Assembly (NCBI RefSeq): GCF_020171985.1
Contig: NZ_JAIVAL010000010.1
Location: 42,890 to 106,889 of the forward strand
From: Halobacillus halophilus
Lineage (GTDB): Bacteria; Bacillota; Bacilli; Bacillales; Halobacillaceae
Length of the DNA: 64,000 nucleotides
Reading direction: 5' to 3'
Shown here piece after piece: positions 27,101 through 35,556 of the stretch. Below the pieces are notes generated by a model. That model was not told the DNA's origin. It did not search any database and saw only the letters and a program-made list of their open reading frames with translations. A program made the translations under genes and the position numbers. Numbering within the stretch: the stretch's first letter is position 1; each line of letters opens with the position of its first letter.

Positions 27101-27834
27101 AGGTCTTCCTCCTCTTCGGATAAGATCCAGATGCCGCTGCATCCTCCGGCAACTGTACCAATAACAATAGCCCACCCCTGACTGAAGCCGATTTGCTGGG
27201 CCAGATAATTAATAATCATAGCTAAAACAGCAACTACCGCAATTCGATAATGTTTTTTCACAGAGGGAACTAACAAACCTATGAACATAGCATAAAGTGC
27301 GACCCCCATGCTTTCGCTCAATCTTTGAGGCATAATATCTCCAAGAACGCCTCCGAGGTAGGATCCTCCTACCCAGGAAACATAAGCAGTTAAAATAAGA
27401 GCTGAGAAAAAGTAAGCTCCATAATCCTGCTTTGCTTCTCTGCGATAAAGAGAGGATACAGTAAACGTTTCATCTGTAAGACCGAGAGTCATCGGAAGCT
27501 TCGCTCTGAACGCGATCTTTTTCAACCGATTCACAAAAGAGAAACTCATCACAAAATGTCTAAAGTTCAATACAAATGTTGCTATTACTATTTCAAAAGC
27601 CCCTGTACCGGCGGCCAGCATTCCGACCGCTAAAAATTGAGCAGCACCCGCAAAAACGAGGAGACTCATGAGCGTCAGTTCTGAGTTACTCATACCCGAT
27701 TGACTGGCAAGAACCCCATAGGTAAGAGCAATTGGCAAATAGCCGAGCATGATCGGAGAACCAGCGATCATCCCCCTTCGAATCATATGTATGCGGCCTG
27801 CTGTTCCAGACTGTTTAACAGCTTGGGACTGCAT
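27097..27834 (-). CDS. azlC: Branched-chain amino acid exporter subunit AzlC
   Basis: A 245-residue membrane protein of the AzlC/YgaZ family with about seven hydrophobic helices. PIMLGYLPIALTYGVLA and LNFRHFVMSFSF are family-specific segments, and GLTDETFTV is the conserved polar motif. It is the large subunit of the AzlCD exporter. It lacks the azlB regulator that precedes it in B. subtilis, at least within this window; the upstream region is repeat elements. GAGGGAGGG precedes the ATG. Confidence 0.9.
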   Translation of the reverse strand: MQSQAVKQSGTAGRIHMIRRGMIAGSPIMLGYLPIALTYGVLASQSGMSNSELTLMSLLVFAGAAQFLAVGMLAAGTGAFEIVIATFVLNFRHFVMSFSFVNRLKKIAFRAKLPMTLGLTDETFTVSSLYRREAKQDYGAYFFSALILTAYVSWVGGSYLGGVLGDIMPQRLSESMGVALYAMFIGLLVPSVKKHYRIAVVAVLAMIINYLAQQIGFSQGWAIVIGTVAGGCSGIWILSEEEEDL

Positions 27835-27939
27835 TTACTTCCCTCCCTCTCAACCAAATTTCCACTATTATACACAATGAATCCATGAGATTGGAAGATT
27901 TTAAACCTTATTAATTCATTATAAAAACCTTATTCAACA

Positions 27940-28545
27940 ATAGGGCCGGATTGTGTAAGACTCGATTTCGAGATATTAGGTTAGAGTGAAGGTCCTGCGG
28001 GGGACGATTCCGCTTTCCGGCCCTGCACGACGCAGGGTCGTTCGACGTTGCCACAGGACGTGGCGGTCTTAGTCGAACTTCTTATATGTGGTAAGCTTCC
28101 TCAGGCTTCGCCTTCCGGGATCTTACCGATCATGTTCATCCCACAGGAGTCTTCATCGTCCCCCTCCGGACCTTGCCAGATCAGAAACTCGAAATCACTC
28201 TGAATCTTACCTGCTTCGTTATCATGATATCAGGGAACTATTTCCTAATTTCTCCTTCCTTACAGTGGAAAACGTTGATATAAAGGCGTTTATTGCAAAT
28301 GAGTTATGAACAATTCCTCTTTTTCAAAAGGTCCGTTTTTCTTCCTATCGTTGGGTTGGTGGGGAAATGGCGAGACTCCCATGGGAGAAGGAACTAGGTG
28401 AGATCCCGCAGGGAGTGAAACGAGCGAGGAAGCTCACCGTTCCCCCATAGGAAAGCGAGTTATTTCCCAACCAGCCCATCTCCATTTAACGTAAAGGACC
28501 CAATTTATCTCGGAACTGAGTCTTTCGCTAACGGGAGCTTTTCTT
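27940..28545. repeat. Composite intergenic element 5 (modules B then A, inverted composite)
   Basis: This is the A-B composite in reverse. Module B, reversed, covers 27975-28185 (CCCTGCACGACGCAGGG, GTTCGACGTTGCC, GGTAAGCTTCCTC to GGGATCTTACC). Module A, reversed, covers 28340-28495, with arms CCCATGGG (28378-28385) and CCCATAGG (28444-28451). The left end AGACTCGATTTCGAGATA is at 27958-27975 and the right end TATCTCGGAACTGAGTCT at 28506-28523, followed by CTAACGGGAGCTTTT. The inner ends between B and A are degenerate. It sits between azlC and the divergent T-box. Confidence 0.85.
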
Positions 28546-28633
28546 TAATAAGCACCTGGGCAATTATTAAGACACCATTACTTACTGGAAATAACTAACG
28601 CAATGTGAGGGTGAATTGATTTTCTAAAACTGA

Positions 28634-28662
28634 TTGACAATTTTCTTCACTTCTTTTACGAT
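28634..28662 (+). promoter_or_regulatory. Promoter of the T-box transcript
   Basis: TTGACA (28634-28639) and TACGAT (28657-28662) are 17 bp apart, immediately upstream of the T-box leader. Confidence 0.6.
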
Positions 28663-28663
28663 A

Positions 28664-28920
28664 ATAGAACTAATACACTTCATCACTTAAAAGCGTTCAA
28701 GTAAAAAACAATCCGTATCATGAATTCCGAAGTAAAAGATAGAAGGACAGCAATCAGAGACTGAATGACAGGTGGAAATTCAGGTCTTACTATTTTTGAA
28801 TTACAGAATTCTTTACCAGTGATACACCAGACGAGTGGGTATGTATGTCTTACCAACGAGGGTGGTACCGCGGAGCGAAGGCTTCGTCCCTGTAATTTTG
28901 GGATGAAGTCTTTTTATTTT
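28664..28920 (+). promoter_or_regulatory. Tyrosine-specific T-box riboswitch
   Basis: The conserved T-box AGGGTGGTACCGCG is at 28859-28872, followed by the terminator GGCTTCGTCCC / GGGATGAAGTC and a T run (to about 28917). In stem I, GAATTC pairs with GAATTC and AAAAGATAG with CTATTTTT. They enclose a specifier loop with the 5' side CGAAGTA and the 3' side GAATTACA. That places UAC (28802-28804) after GAAU and before a purine, which is the tyrosine codon. Uncharged tRNA-Tyr is expected to favour antitermination and expression of the transporter gene downstream. Confidence 0.9.
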
Positions 28921-29079
28921 GTATTCATACAAGTTTCGTTAATTCTTAAAAAACAAGTTATCATTCAAAACCTTCTGATATCCCCTGGCAGAAGAACCAC
29001 CTTTCTATAGGCGAAAGGTGAATATTCGATAACTAACACTGAGAATGAACAGATCTTAACTATTCGAGGAGGAATTACT

Positions 29080-30480
29080 ATGCTTCACCTACAGCCTAAA
29101 AAACTGCCAGGAGTGGTAGAATCAAGTTTAATCCTATTATTAGTCATTGGAATCATCAGTTATTTTATCATTGAAATTCAAACCGTTCCGCATATCCCTA
29201 TTCTAATTGGAATTCTTCTTATGGTTACGTACGGAATGTTAAAGAAAGTAAGTTTTCAGGAACTACAGCATGGAATGGTGCAGGGGGCCCAGACCGGAAT
29301 GGGGGCTGTGCTGTTATTTTTCTTAATTGGGATACTCATTGCAAGCTGGATGGCCAGCGGCACGATTCCCGTATTGATGGATACAGCTTTTTACTTAGCA
29401 GGCGGGCCATGGTTTTTGGCTATTGCTTTTGCTGTGACAGCCATTGTCGGAGTTGCTCTTGGCAGTTCGTTCACAACAGCAGCTACCGTCGGGGTCGCTT
29501 TTATTGGCGCCGCACAGACCATGGACCTTCCCCTGGCCATGACCGCTGGTGCGGTTGTTTCAGGTGCCTTCTTTGGTGACAAAATGTCGCCCTTGTCTGA
29601 TACGACCAATCTCGCCTCCACTGTAGTCAAAGTGGATTTGTTTGATCATATTAAAAATATGAGCTGGACCACAATTCCTGCCTTTATCCTGTCAGCACTT
29701 GCATTTATCCTTCTCTCTCCTGGTCAGCAGGTCTCACCGGAACAATTAGCCGGTTTTCAAAATGGTTTAGCGGAAGCAGGAGTCATTCACTGGAGTTCCT
29801 GGCTCCCTTTATTGGTTCTTGTAGTGATGGCTGTTTCAAAGCGTCCAGCCTTTATTTCCCTTGCGGTAAGCAGTTTAGTTGCTATTCTGTTAGCGGGTTT
29901 CAGAGGAGTTATGGAATGGTCTGCACTCTGGAGCACGTGGTTTAACGGATACACAGCGGACACCAGCAATGATGCTGTGAATAATTTGCTAACTCGCGGA
30001 GGCATGAACGACATGCTGTTTACAATTGCGCTCGTCATTTTAGCTCTTGCTCTAGGTGGACTGTTTTTCAAAACTGGAGTTATTCCTTCAATATTAGCTC
30101 GTGTTCAATCCGGGTTAAAATCGGCACGTTCTGCTACACTTTCCACCGCCTTAACGGCGATCGGCATTAATCTGGCGATCGGGGAACAGTACCTTTCCAT
30201 TTTGCTTACAGGAGAAGCTTACCAGGATATTTATGAAAAAGCCGGCTTAGCTCGTAAAAATTTATCCAGGACTCTGGAAGATGCAGGAACGGTAATTAAT
30301 CCGTTGGTGCCATGGAGCGTTTGTGGTGTATTTCTATCTGACGTACTTGGTGTTCCTGTCCTTGAGTACCTTCCATTCGCTTTTTTCTGCCTGCTTTGTC
30401 CAGTGTTAACCATTATTTTTGGTTTTACCGGCAAAACACTGACTACACAAGCCGCAGAAAAGCAGAAAGCAACGAGCTAA
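29080..30480 (+). CDS. NhaC-family transporter under tyrosine T-box control (probable tyrosine uptake)
   Basis: A 466-residue membrane protein of the NhaC Na+/H+ antiporter family (11-12 helices). The family motif GAFFGDKMSPLSDTTNLAS (about residues 163-181) and GGMNDMLFTIALVILALALG are present. The T-box upstream reads a tyrosine codon, and T-box-controlled NhaC-like proteins such as YheL of B. subtilis have been proposed to import tyrosine. On that basis I favour Na+- or H+-coupled tyrosine uptake over a pure Na+/H+ antiporter role. The start follows GAGGAGG. Confidence 0.85.
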   Translation: MLHLQPKKLPGVVESSLILLLVIGIISYFIIEIQTVPHIPILIGILLMVTYGMLKKVSFQELQHGMVQGAQTGMGAVLLFFLIGILIASWMASGTIPVLMDTAFYLAGGPWFLAIAFAVTAIVGVALGSSFTTAATVGVAFIGAAQTMDLPLAMTAGAVVSGAFFGDKMSPLSDTTNLASTVVKVDLFDHIKNMSWTTIPAFILSALAFILLSPGQQVSPEQLAGFQNGLAEAGVIHWSSWLPLLVLVVMAVSKRPAFISLAVSSLVAILLAGFRGVMEWSALWSTWFNGYTADTSNDAVNNLLTRGGMNDMLFTIALVILALALGGLFFKTGVIPSILARVQSGLKSARSATLSTALTAIGINLAIGEQYLSILLTGEAYQDIYEKAGLARKNLSRTLEDAGTVINPLVPWSVCGVFLSDVLGVPVLEYLPFAFFCLLCPVLTIIFGFTGKTLTTQAAEKQKATS

Positions 30481-30542
30481 TCCTACAACTTAGTGTATAG
30501 AACCTTTGTCTCCAACCAAACTATAAAAAAAGAGGTGGAGAC

Positions 30543-31376
30543 GTGGATAAATACGGACATCAAGATGAAATGGACAATGGATGGCATATGGATCAGGCAG
30601 TTGCGGAAGAAACGCTTCCAGACGTCGCTTTCTATCGAACTTTAATTGTTAACGTGATCTTTATCGGGGCAGAGGGTGCAAGAGAATGGGTCCTTGTCGA
30701 CTGCGGCATAGGACATTATGCTAAACGTATTATAGAAGCCGCCCAAAAACGCTACGGCTCTACGCCCCCGCAGGCTATCATATTGACCCACGGTCACTTT
30801 GACCATGTAGGCTCAGCGAAAAAATTAGCCGACCACTGGAACGTCCCAATTTACGTTCACCCGCAAGAAATGGATTATGTAACTGGAAAGAGGGACTACC
30901 CAGTGGGGGATGCTACGGTTGGCGGAGGCTTATTTTCAATTTTATCTCCGTTCTTTCCAACAGATCCCGTAGACTTGAGTCAATATATTTATCCTCTTCC
31001 CAAAGACGGTTCTATCCCCTTCTTACAGGGATGGCGCACCATTCATACACCAGGGCATACCCCGGGACATGTTGCTTTATTCAGGGATGAGGACCGAACA
31101 CTTATTTCAGGCGATGCTTTTATTACAGTAAAGCAGGAATCAAGCATGGCCGTTTTCATCCAGCATCAGCACGTACATGGACCGCCAGCTTATTTCACTC
31201 ATAACTGGGAAGAAGCTGAAAGGTCCGTTAAAAAGCTTTCCGCTCTGCAGCCGCGAGTTGCTATTACAGGTCACGGACTGCCTATGGACGGTGAACTTTT
31301 AGCCGATCAGCTGGATCACCTGGCTGAAAACTTTAAAGAACTTGCCGTTCCTAAGCATAAAAATAAGCTTCACTAA
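30543..31376 (+). CDS. Metallo-beta-lactamase-fold hydrolase
   Basis: A 277-residue MBL-fold hydrolase, related in layout to glyoxalase II-like and lactonase-like enzymes. The metal motif THGHFDHVG is near residue 82, the later ligand segments are TPGHTPGHVALF and SGDAFI, and the last His is in ITGHGLPM. No signal peptide. GTG start behind AGAGGTGG. It follows the NhaC-type gene by 62 bp without a terminator between, so they may be cotranscribed under the T-box. Substrate unknown. Confidence 0.85.
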   Translation: MDKYGHQDEMDNGWHMDQAVAEETLPDVAFYRTLIVNVIFIGAEGAREWVLVDCGIGHYAKRIIEAAQKRYGSTPPQAIILTHGHFDHVGSAKKLADHWNVPIYVHPQEMDYVTGKRDYPVGDATVGGGLFSILSPFFPTDPVDLSQYIYPLPKDGSIPFLQGWRTIHTPGHTPGHVALFRDEDRTLISGDAFITVKQESSMAVFIQHQHVHGPPAYFTHNWEEAERSVKKLSALQPRVAITGHGLPMDGELLADQLDHLAENFKELAVPKHKNKLH

Positions 31377-31377
31377 T

Positions 31378-31408
31378 GTGTAAGGCAGCCTTTGGCTGCC
31401 TTACTTTT
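31378..31408. terminator. Bidirectional terminator
   Basis: An 11-bp stem (GTAAGGCAGCC / GGCTGCCTTAC) with loop TTT between converging genes; TTTT follows on the plus strand. Confidence 0.8.
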
Positions 31409-32171
31409 CGCTTAAAACAGCTATTAACTTTTTCAATCCTTCCAGCAGCCTTGGACTAGGCCGGCAAAAGAAGGATTCTTCAAGTACGTGTATACGATCT
31501 TCCTGAACTGCCTTCATTTCAGACCAGCCTGGACGTTTCCGTACCAGGTCTGGATTCATTTTCTCTTCCTTCACCCCGACCCATACCATACAAATGTGAT
31601 CCGGGTTCCTAAGTTTCACATTTTCCCAGTCCGTCTGAACACTTGCTTCTGATTCTGTATCGAAGATGTTACGTGCTCCGGCCAATTCACTAATCTCAGT
31701 TAACCAGTTGGCTTTACCGGGAGTGAAGATGGGCTTGGGCCACCATTCCCAGTACAGAGAAGGTTGATCGCCACGGGTGAGCGCTCCCTGTCTGCACGCC
31801 TCAATCTCATTTAAGAATGTTTCTGCTTTTTCTTCTCCAAGCTCTTTCATCCCGAGCTTATCTCCAACTACCTTTAAATCGTCTGCGATCTCTTTCAAAC
31901 TGTTCGGATCTAAAATAATATAAGGTAGCTCTCTCTCTTTTAACCCTTCTATATTCTTCTCCATTCCTGGAACAGATAGAGAAGCAAGGACCAGATCCGG
32001 TTTCAGCTGCTCGACGGCATCCATATCTATGGAGAGGTCAGGACCAAGTTTTGGAAGATCCTTCACCTCCTCAGGATAATCAGAATAATTGTCGACACCA
32101 ACCAACAGAGCCGTTTGACCGAGATAGGCTACAAGTTCAGTGTTACTGGGGCATATCGACACAATCCTCAC
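31401..32171 (-). CDS. BtuF-like cobalamin/siderophore-binding protein without signal peptide
   Basis: A 256-residue protein with the two-lobed fold of class III periplasmic-binding proteins (PF01497). It starts directly with the first beta strand (MRIVSICPSNTELVAYLG) and continues with VGVDNYSDYP and PDLVLAS, as in BtuF. There is no signal peptide or lipobox, so it is predicted to be cytosolic, unlike transport-linked relatives; no permease or ATPase gene is adjacent. It may bind a corrinoid or serve another role. GTG start behind AGAGGTGG. Confidence 0.78.
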   Translation of the reverse strand: MRIVSICPSNTELVAYLGQTALLVGVDNYSDYPEEVKDLPKLGPDLSIDMDAVEQLKPDLVLASLSVPGMEKNIEGLKERELPYIILDPNSLKEIADDLKVVGDKLGMKELGEEKAETFLNEIEACRQGALTRGDQPSLYWEWWPKPIFTPGKANWLTEISELAGARNIFDTESEASVQTDWENVKLRNPDHICMVWVGVKEEKMNPDLVRKRPGWSEMKAVQEDRIHVLEESFFCRPSPRLLEGLKKLIAVLSEK

Positions 32172-32259
32172 AATTCCACCTCTTTTTTCAGAATCCTCTG
32201 ATGTTTCATTTTCTTTTATTATAGCTTATATTTAAGGTAATGAAAAAAGGAAGAAAGGG

Positions 32260-33096
32260 ATGATCCCGATGACTGCCACACTACTGGATACTTCCAAAGG
32301 AATTGTTGAATATACATATAAAGGCACAGGTCCTGCTGTGCTTCTATTAAAAGGAGGCCATTCCACCAGAGAGACTGATTTGTCCCACAGCAGCCTTATT
32401 TATGAGGGCTTCTCTCTTCTGACCGTCTCCCGTCCCGGCTACGACTATACTGAAGTTTCGACCGGCAAAAGCCCAGAGATTTTCGCCGAAACGATCATCG
32501 AAATACTCGATCATTTAAATATTGAAACAGTCAAAGTTATTGCTATCTCAGCAGCTGGTCCTACAGGTATTGCTTTAGCGGTGAACCATCCGTCACGGGT
32601 ATCTAAATTAATCATGGAAGCTGCTCTTACTTCACCATGGGAAGAGGCTGTGAAGCAAAAAGCCAGAGTTCTATTTGGTCCAGCCGAACGGATGGTGTGG
32701 GGTAGTTTGAAAACCATGCTTAAATTCTTCCCGGACCTTATTATGAAACAATTGATTTCAGAAATGACGACAGAAGATCCTGAAGAATACTTAGAACGCC
32801 TGTCCCCTAATGATCGCAGGTTTATCTATGAGATGCTAGCAACCTCCCAGTCAGGAAAAGGGTTCAGTCTTGATATTGACCATTCCGTAACCACGGATAT
32901 ATCCAGGATTCAGGTTCCTGTACTGGGGATGTATTCCCAAAAAGATAAAAGTGTCCCTTATACCCATGCTCTCCTATTAAAGTCCAGGGCCCCAGATTGT
33001 GAAATCTTTGAAGTAGATGCAGACAGCCATTTGATTTGGATTGGTAAAAATGCGCAGCAGGTTTGGAACAAGCGTCTCGAGTTTCTATCACGATAA
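32260..33096 (+). CDS. Alpha/beta hydrolase with altered nucleophile elbow
   Basis: A 278-residue alpha/beta hydrolase. The nucleophile is probably S97 in VIAISAAGPTG; the usual GxSxG is AxSxA here, with Ala at both glycine positions. The acid is likely the Asp in MYSQKDKSVP and the base the His in DADSHLIWIG, so the triad seems complete. KGGHSTRETD near residue 31 occupies the oxyanion-hole region. The start may be the ATG at 32260 or the one at 32269. It precedes the next gene by 21 bp, probably in one operon. Substrate unknown. Confidence 0.78.
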   Translation: MIPMTATLLDTSKGIVEYTYKGTGPAVLLLKGGHSTRETDLSHSSLIYEGFSLLTVSRPGYDYTEVSTGKSPEIFAETIIEILDHLNIETVKVIAISAAGPTGIALAVNHPSRVSKLIMEAALTSPWEEAVKQKARVLFGPAERMVWGSLKTMLKFFPDLIMKQLISEMTTEDPEEYLERLSPNDRRFIYEMLATSQSGKGFSLDIDHSVTTDISRIQVPVLGMYSQKDKSVPYTHALLLKSRAPDCEIFEVDADSHLIWIGKNAQQVWNKRLEFLSR

Positions 33097-33117
33097 ATTA
33101 AACTGAGGAGGATCATC

Positions 33118-33975
33118 GTGGATGATTTAAAAATTAAACAAATGCTGGACCGCTTCCTGTTTTTTTATGATAAAGCCTCCCTTGAAAATGCTGACCCTGA
33201 GCGCCGTTATGAATTATGGAAGGAACATTACGGATTTACTTTTGTCCCTCCCGGCTACGAGAAAGATCAATTCGAAAAAGAAATGCTGAACTATGCCTGG
33301 GATAAATACTCTCTCGTCTATGATAGAATCAAATACTTTGAAATGGATGAAGTGAACTTACAGGAATTAGTCACTCCTGTTAAACAAGCTCTACAATATG
33401 ATGAGCCTATTTCACTGACTCTGTTGTTTTTCGTAGGAACGTTTGAAACAGAACCATTCATTCTGGAACAAGATCATGAATATACGCTTTGTTTTCCTAT
33501 TGAAACAGATTGGAATGAGTTCAAGCTGCTTCAGGAAATTGTCCGCGTCGTCCATTGCTGCAAATCGGGTCTCGCGCCAAGCCAGACTCGTACCCTTGCC
33601 CAATTAATCTTTCAGGAAGGCATTGCCTTGCATACAGCCCGGCAGCTCATGAATAAACAGGCAAATGTAAAAACAGAACTCCTGTGGAGCCGTGAAAAAT
33701 GCAGCAGGGAGCCAAATCGCATTATGATTAATATCATCCCTCATTTAAGTCGGACAGACTATGAAGCCCTTTTTTCCTTCACAAAAGGAACAGGCGCTTC
33801 TGGATATGAAAAAGAAGCGAACTTTACGGGCTGGATCGTCGTAAAGCATCTCCTGGATAACGGCCGATCAGTTGGAGATTTAGCTTCCGTGCCTAAAGAA
33901 GACGTAGATACTTTCGTGGAGCGATCCCTTTTTTCCTTACTGAACCATGCCTATACCATTCAGCCTCAGGAGTAA
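33118..33975 (+). CDS. Uncharacterised 285-residue protein, possibly a degenerate metalloprotease
   Basis: I do not recognise this protein with certainty. It is soluble and rich in acidic and aromatic residues, with no signal peptide. The middle part (FPIETDWNEFKLLQEIVRVV, then HCCKSG, and later FQEGIALHTARQL) resembles the layout of DUF2268-type putative zinc proteases, in which an HExxH helix is followed by an EGLA helix. Here the HExxH motif is not intact, so activity of that kind is unlikely. GTG start behind GAGGAGG. Probably cotranscribed with the alpha/beta hydrolase. Confidence 0.65.
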   Translation: MDDLKIKQMLDRFLFFYDKASLENADPERRYELWKEHYGFTFVPPGYEKDQFEKEMLNYAWDKYSLVYDRIKYFEMDEVNLQELVTPVKQALQYDEPISLTLLFFVGTFETEPFILEQDHEYTLCFPIETDWNEFKLLQEIVRVVHCCKSGLAPSQTRTLAQLIFQEGIALHTARQLMNKQANVKTELLWSREKCSREPNRIMINIIPHLSRTDYEALFSFTKGTGASGYEKEANFTGWIVVKHLLDNGRSVGDLASVPKEDVDTFVERSLFSLLNHAYTIQPQE

Positions 33976-34028
33976 ACGGGGGTGTCAGGAGAAAGTTTTT
34001 TCCTGAAAAGCTTTCTTTCTTAATGGGC

Positions 34029-34169
34029 TTCTGCTATACTATGGTTAATTATTGTTGTTCGATCAGATTCATGCAAGAGAAGATGTTTCAAAGATGTCGT
34101 CTTGATTGAACTTGAAGGGCAAGAATAGTAATACAATGTGGAATATTTCCACACAGGAGGTTTTTGTAC
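34029..34169 (+). promoter_or_regulatory. Cold-shock gene promoter and structured 5' leader
   Basis: A -10 box TATACT lies at 34035-34040, giving a leader of about 125 nt before the csp start. A TGTGGAA / TTCCACA hairpin (34137-34153) ends right at the AGGAGG ribosome-binding site. Long, structured leaders of this kind regulate csp mRNAs by temperature; the detailed fold is inference. Confidence 0.5.
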
Positions 34170-34367
34170 ATGGTTGAAGGTACAGTAAAATGGTTTAATG
34201 CAGAAAAAGGTTTTGGATTTATCGAAGTAGAAGGCCAAGACGACGTCTTCGTTCACTTCTCTGCTATTCAAGAAGAAGGTTTCAAATCTCTAGAAGAAGG
34301 TCAAGTTGTAACTTTCGAAATCGAAGAAGGACAACGCGGACCACAAGCTTCTAACGTTCGTAAATAA
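34170..34367 (+). CDS. CspA-family cold shock protein
   Basis: A 65-residue single OB-fold RNA chaperone that binds single-stranded RNA and DNA. RNP1 (KGFGFIEV) and RNP2 (VFVHFSAI) motifs are intact. It opens [20 protein letters not shown], close to B. subtilis CspB/CspD with one extra Val. The frame extends two codons upstream, but the AGGAGG site fixes ATG 34170. It is followed directly by its own terminator, so the transcript is monocistronic. Confidence 0.95.
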   Translation: MVEGTVKWFNAEKGFGFIEVEGQDDVFVHFSAIQEEGFKSLEEGQVVTFEIEEGQRGPQASNVRK

Positions 34368-34372
34368 ATACC

Positions 34373-34406
34373 TAAAAAAGACTCCCCTAACAGGGAGTCT
34401 TTTTAT
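34373..34406 (+). terminator. Intrinsic terminator of the csp gene
   Basis: Arms AAAGACTCCC and GGGAGTCTTT enclose CTAACA and run into a T tract. Confidence 0.9.
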
Positions 34407-34446
34407 TATGCTTAAATTCCATTCCATCTCATTGTTGATTTAACAG

Positions 34447-34600
34447 GTAAGCTCCCGTTACGTGAAGACTTGTTTTCGAGATATTTGTTGAGCAGAAGGT
34501 CCTCAGTGGGACGATTTCGCTTTCCGGCCCTGAAGCCCCTTTTCCATACAATATCTCGCAACTGAATTTTACAGTAACCGGGCCTTTAGCGTAATAAGCC
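34447..34600. repeat. Intergenic element 6 (short form, remnant of B)
   Basis: Ends AGACTTGTTTTCGAGATA (34466-34483) and TATCTCGCAACTGAATTT (34553-34570), with CTCCCGTTAC outside on the left and GTAACCGGGCC on the right. The inside is only about 70 bp (AAGGTCCTCAGTGGGACGAT, then TTTCGCTTTCCGGCCCTG) and matches parts of module B flanking a large deletion. It lies between the converging csp and map genes. Confidence 0.8.
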
Positions 34601-34667
34601 CTTTTATGTTTATTAATAAGACTTCTTCATCTTGGTTCACTATTCCTACAGCATATAGATCACTAAT

Positions 34668-34703
34668 AAAAAATGGCAGGAGCTGGTTACCCAGCTCCTG
34701 CCT
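34668..34703 (-). terminator. Intrinsic terminator of the methionine aminopeptidase gene
   Basis: A perfect 12-bp stem (GGCAGGAGCTGG / CCAGCTCCTGCC) with a 4-nt loop, followed on the minus strand by ATTTTTTA. Confidence 0.85.
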
Positions 34704-34711
34704 GCAAATAT

Positions 34712-35467
34712 TTATTCTTCTTCCTGCTGCGTTAGAATCACTGGGCCGTCTTTTGTGATCGCTACCGTATGTTCATACTGTGCAGATAATGAACCATCTA
34801 CTGTACGAGCGGTCCAGTTATTATCATCCATCTTCGTGCTCCAGCCCCCGATGTTAATCATCGGTTCAATCGTAATGACCATGCCCTCTTTCAAACGAGC
34901 ACCTTTTCCAGCATTACCGAAATGCGGAATATAAGGATCTTCATGAATGCCTTCACCGATCCCGTGACCTGTGAAGTCGCGGACAACAGAGTAGCCTTCC
35001 CCTTCCGCATAAGATTGGATCGCATGACCGATATCACCGATCCGATTCCCAGGTATAGCCTGCTCAATACCTTTATAAAGAGACGTTTTTGTGACATCCA
35101 TCAGCTTACTCGCTTCTTCACTAACATTTCCTACCGCATGCGTCCAGGCAGAGTCAGCTAGCGCCCCGTTGAGATTTACTACCATATCCACGGTAACGAT
35201 ATCTCCTTCAGCGAGTTTCTCATGGCGAGGGAAGCCGTGACAGACTTCATCATTAATGGAGGCACAAGTATTAAACTCATAACCCTGATAGCCTTTTTGT
35301 TCTCCGGTCGCTCCATGTTTGGTTAAATAACGTTCCACAAAATTCTCAATCTCCATGGTGGTCACACCCGGCTTGATAAATGTTCTTAACTCTTTATGAA
35401 CGTTTGCCAGGAGCTTGCCGGCTTCCTGCATTAATTCAATTTCTCGTTTACTTTTACGTTTAATCAT
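34712..35467 (-). CDS. Methionine aminopeptidase, type I (MapB-like)
   Basis: A 251-residue dimetal peptidase that removes the initiator methionine from new proteins. The metal ligands are visible in order: Asp in VTVDMVV, Asp in GALADSAW, His in TGHGIGEGIHEDP, Glu in TIEPM and Glu in YEHTVAI. It lacks the N-terminal zinc-finger extension. It stands alone rather than in the secY-adk-map-infA ribosomal operon, so it is probably the second copy, as is MapB (YflG) of B. subtilis, which has a similar length. Confidence 0.92.
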   Translation of the reverse strand: MIKRKSKREIELMQEAGKLLANVHKELRTFIKPGVTTMEIENFVERYLTKHGATGEQKGYQGYEFNTCASINDEVCHGFPRHEKLAEGDIVTVDMVVNLNGALADSAWTHAVGNVSEEASKLMDVTKTSLYKGIEQAIPGNRIGDIGHAIQSYAEGEGYSVVRDFTGHGIGEGIHEDPYIPHFGNAGKGARLKEGMVITIEPMINIGGWSTKMDDNNWTARTVDGSLSAQYEHTVAITKDGPVILTQQEEE

Positions 35468-35556
35468 ACACCCATTCCTTCCTTATCTCTCTAACGTTTA
35501 ACTAAGCATCCTATAGTATAATATCGAAAAAATTCCTGTTCGACCACCCCTGGGAC

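Noticed and set aside
27101..27175. Longer AzlD start
   Set aside because: It lies inside azlC out of phase; the ATGA overlap at 27097-27100 and the family start MIIW fit much better.
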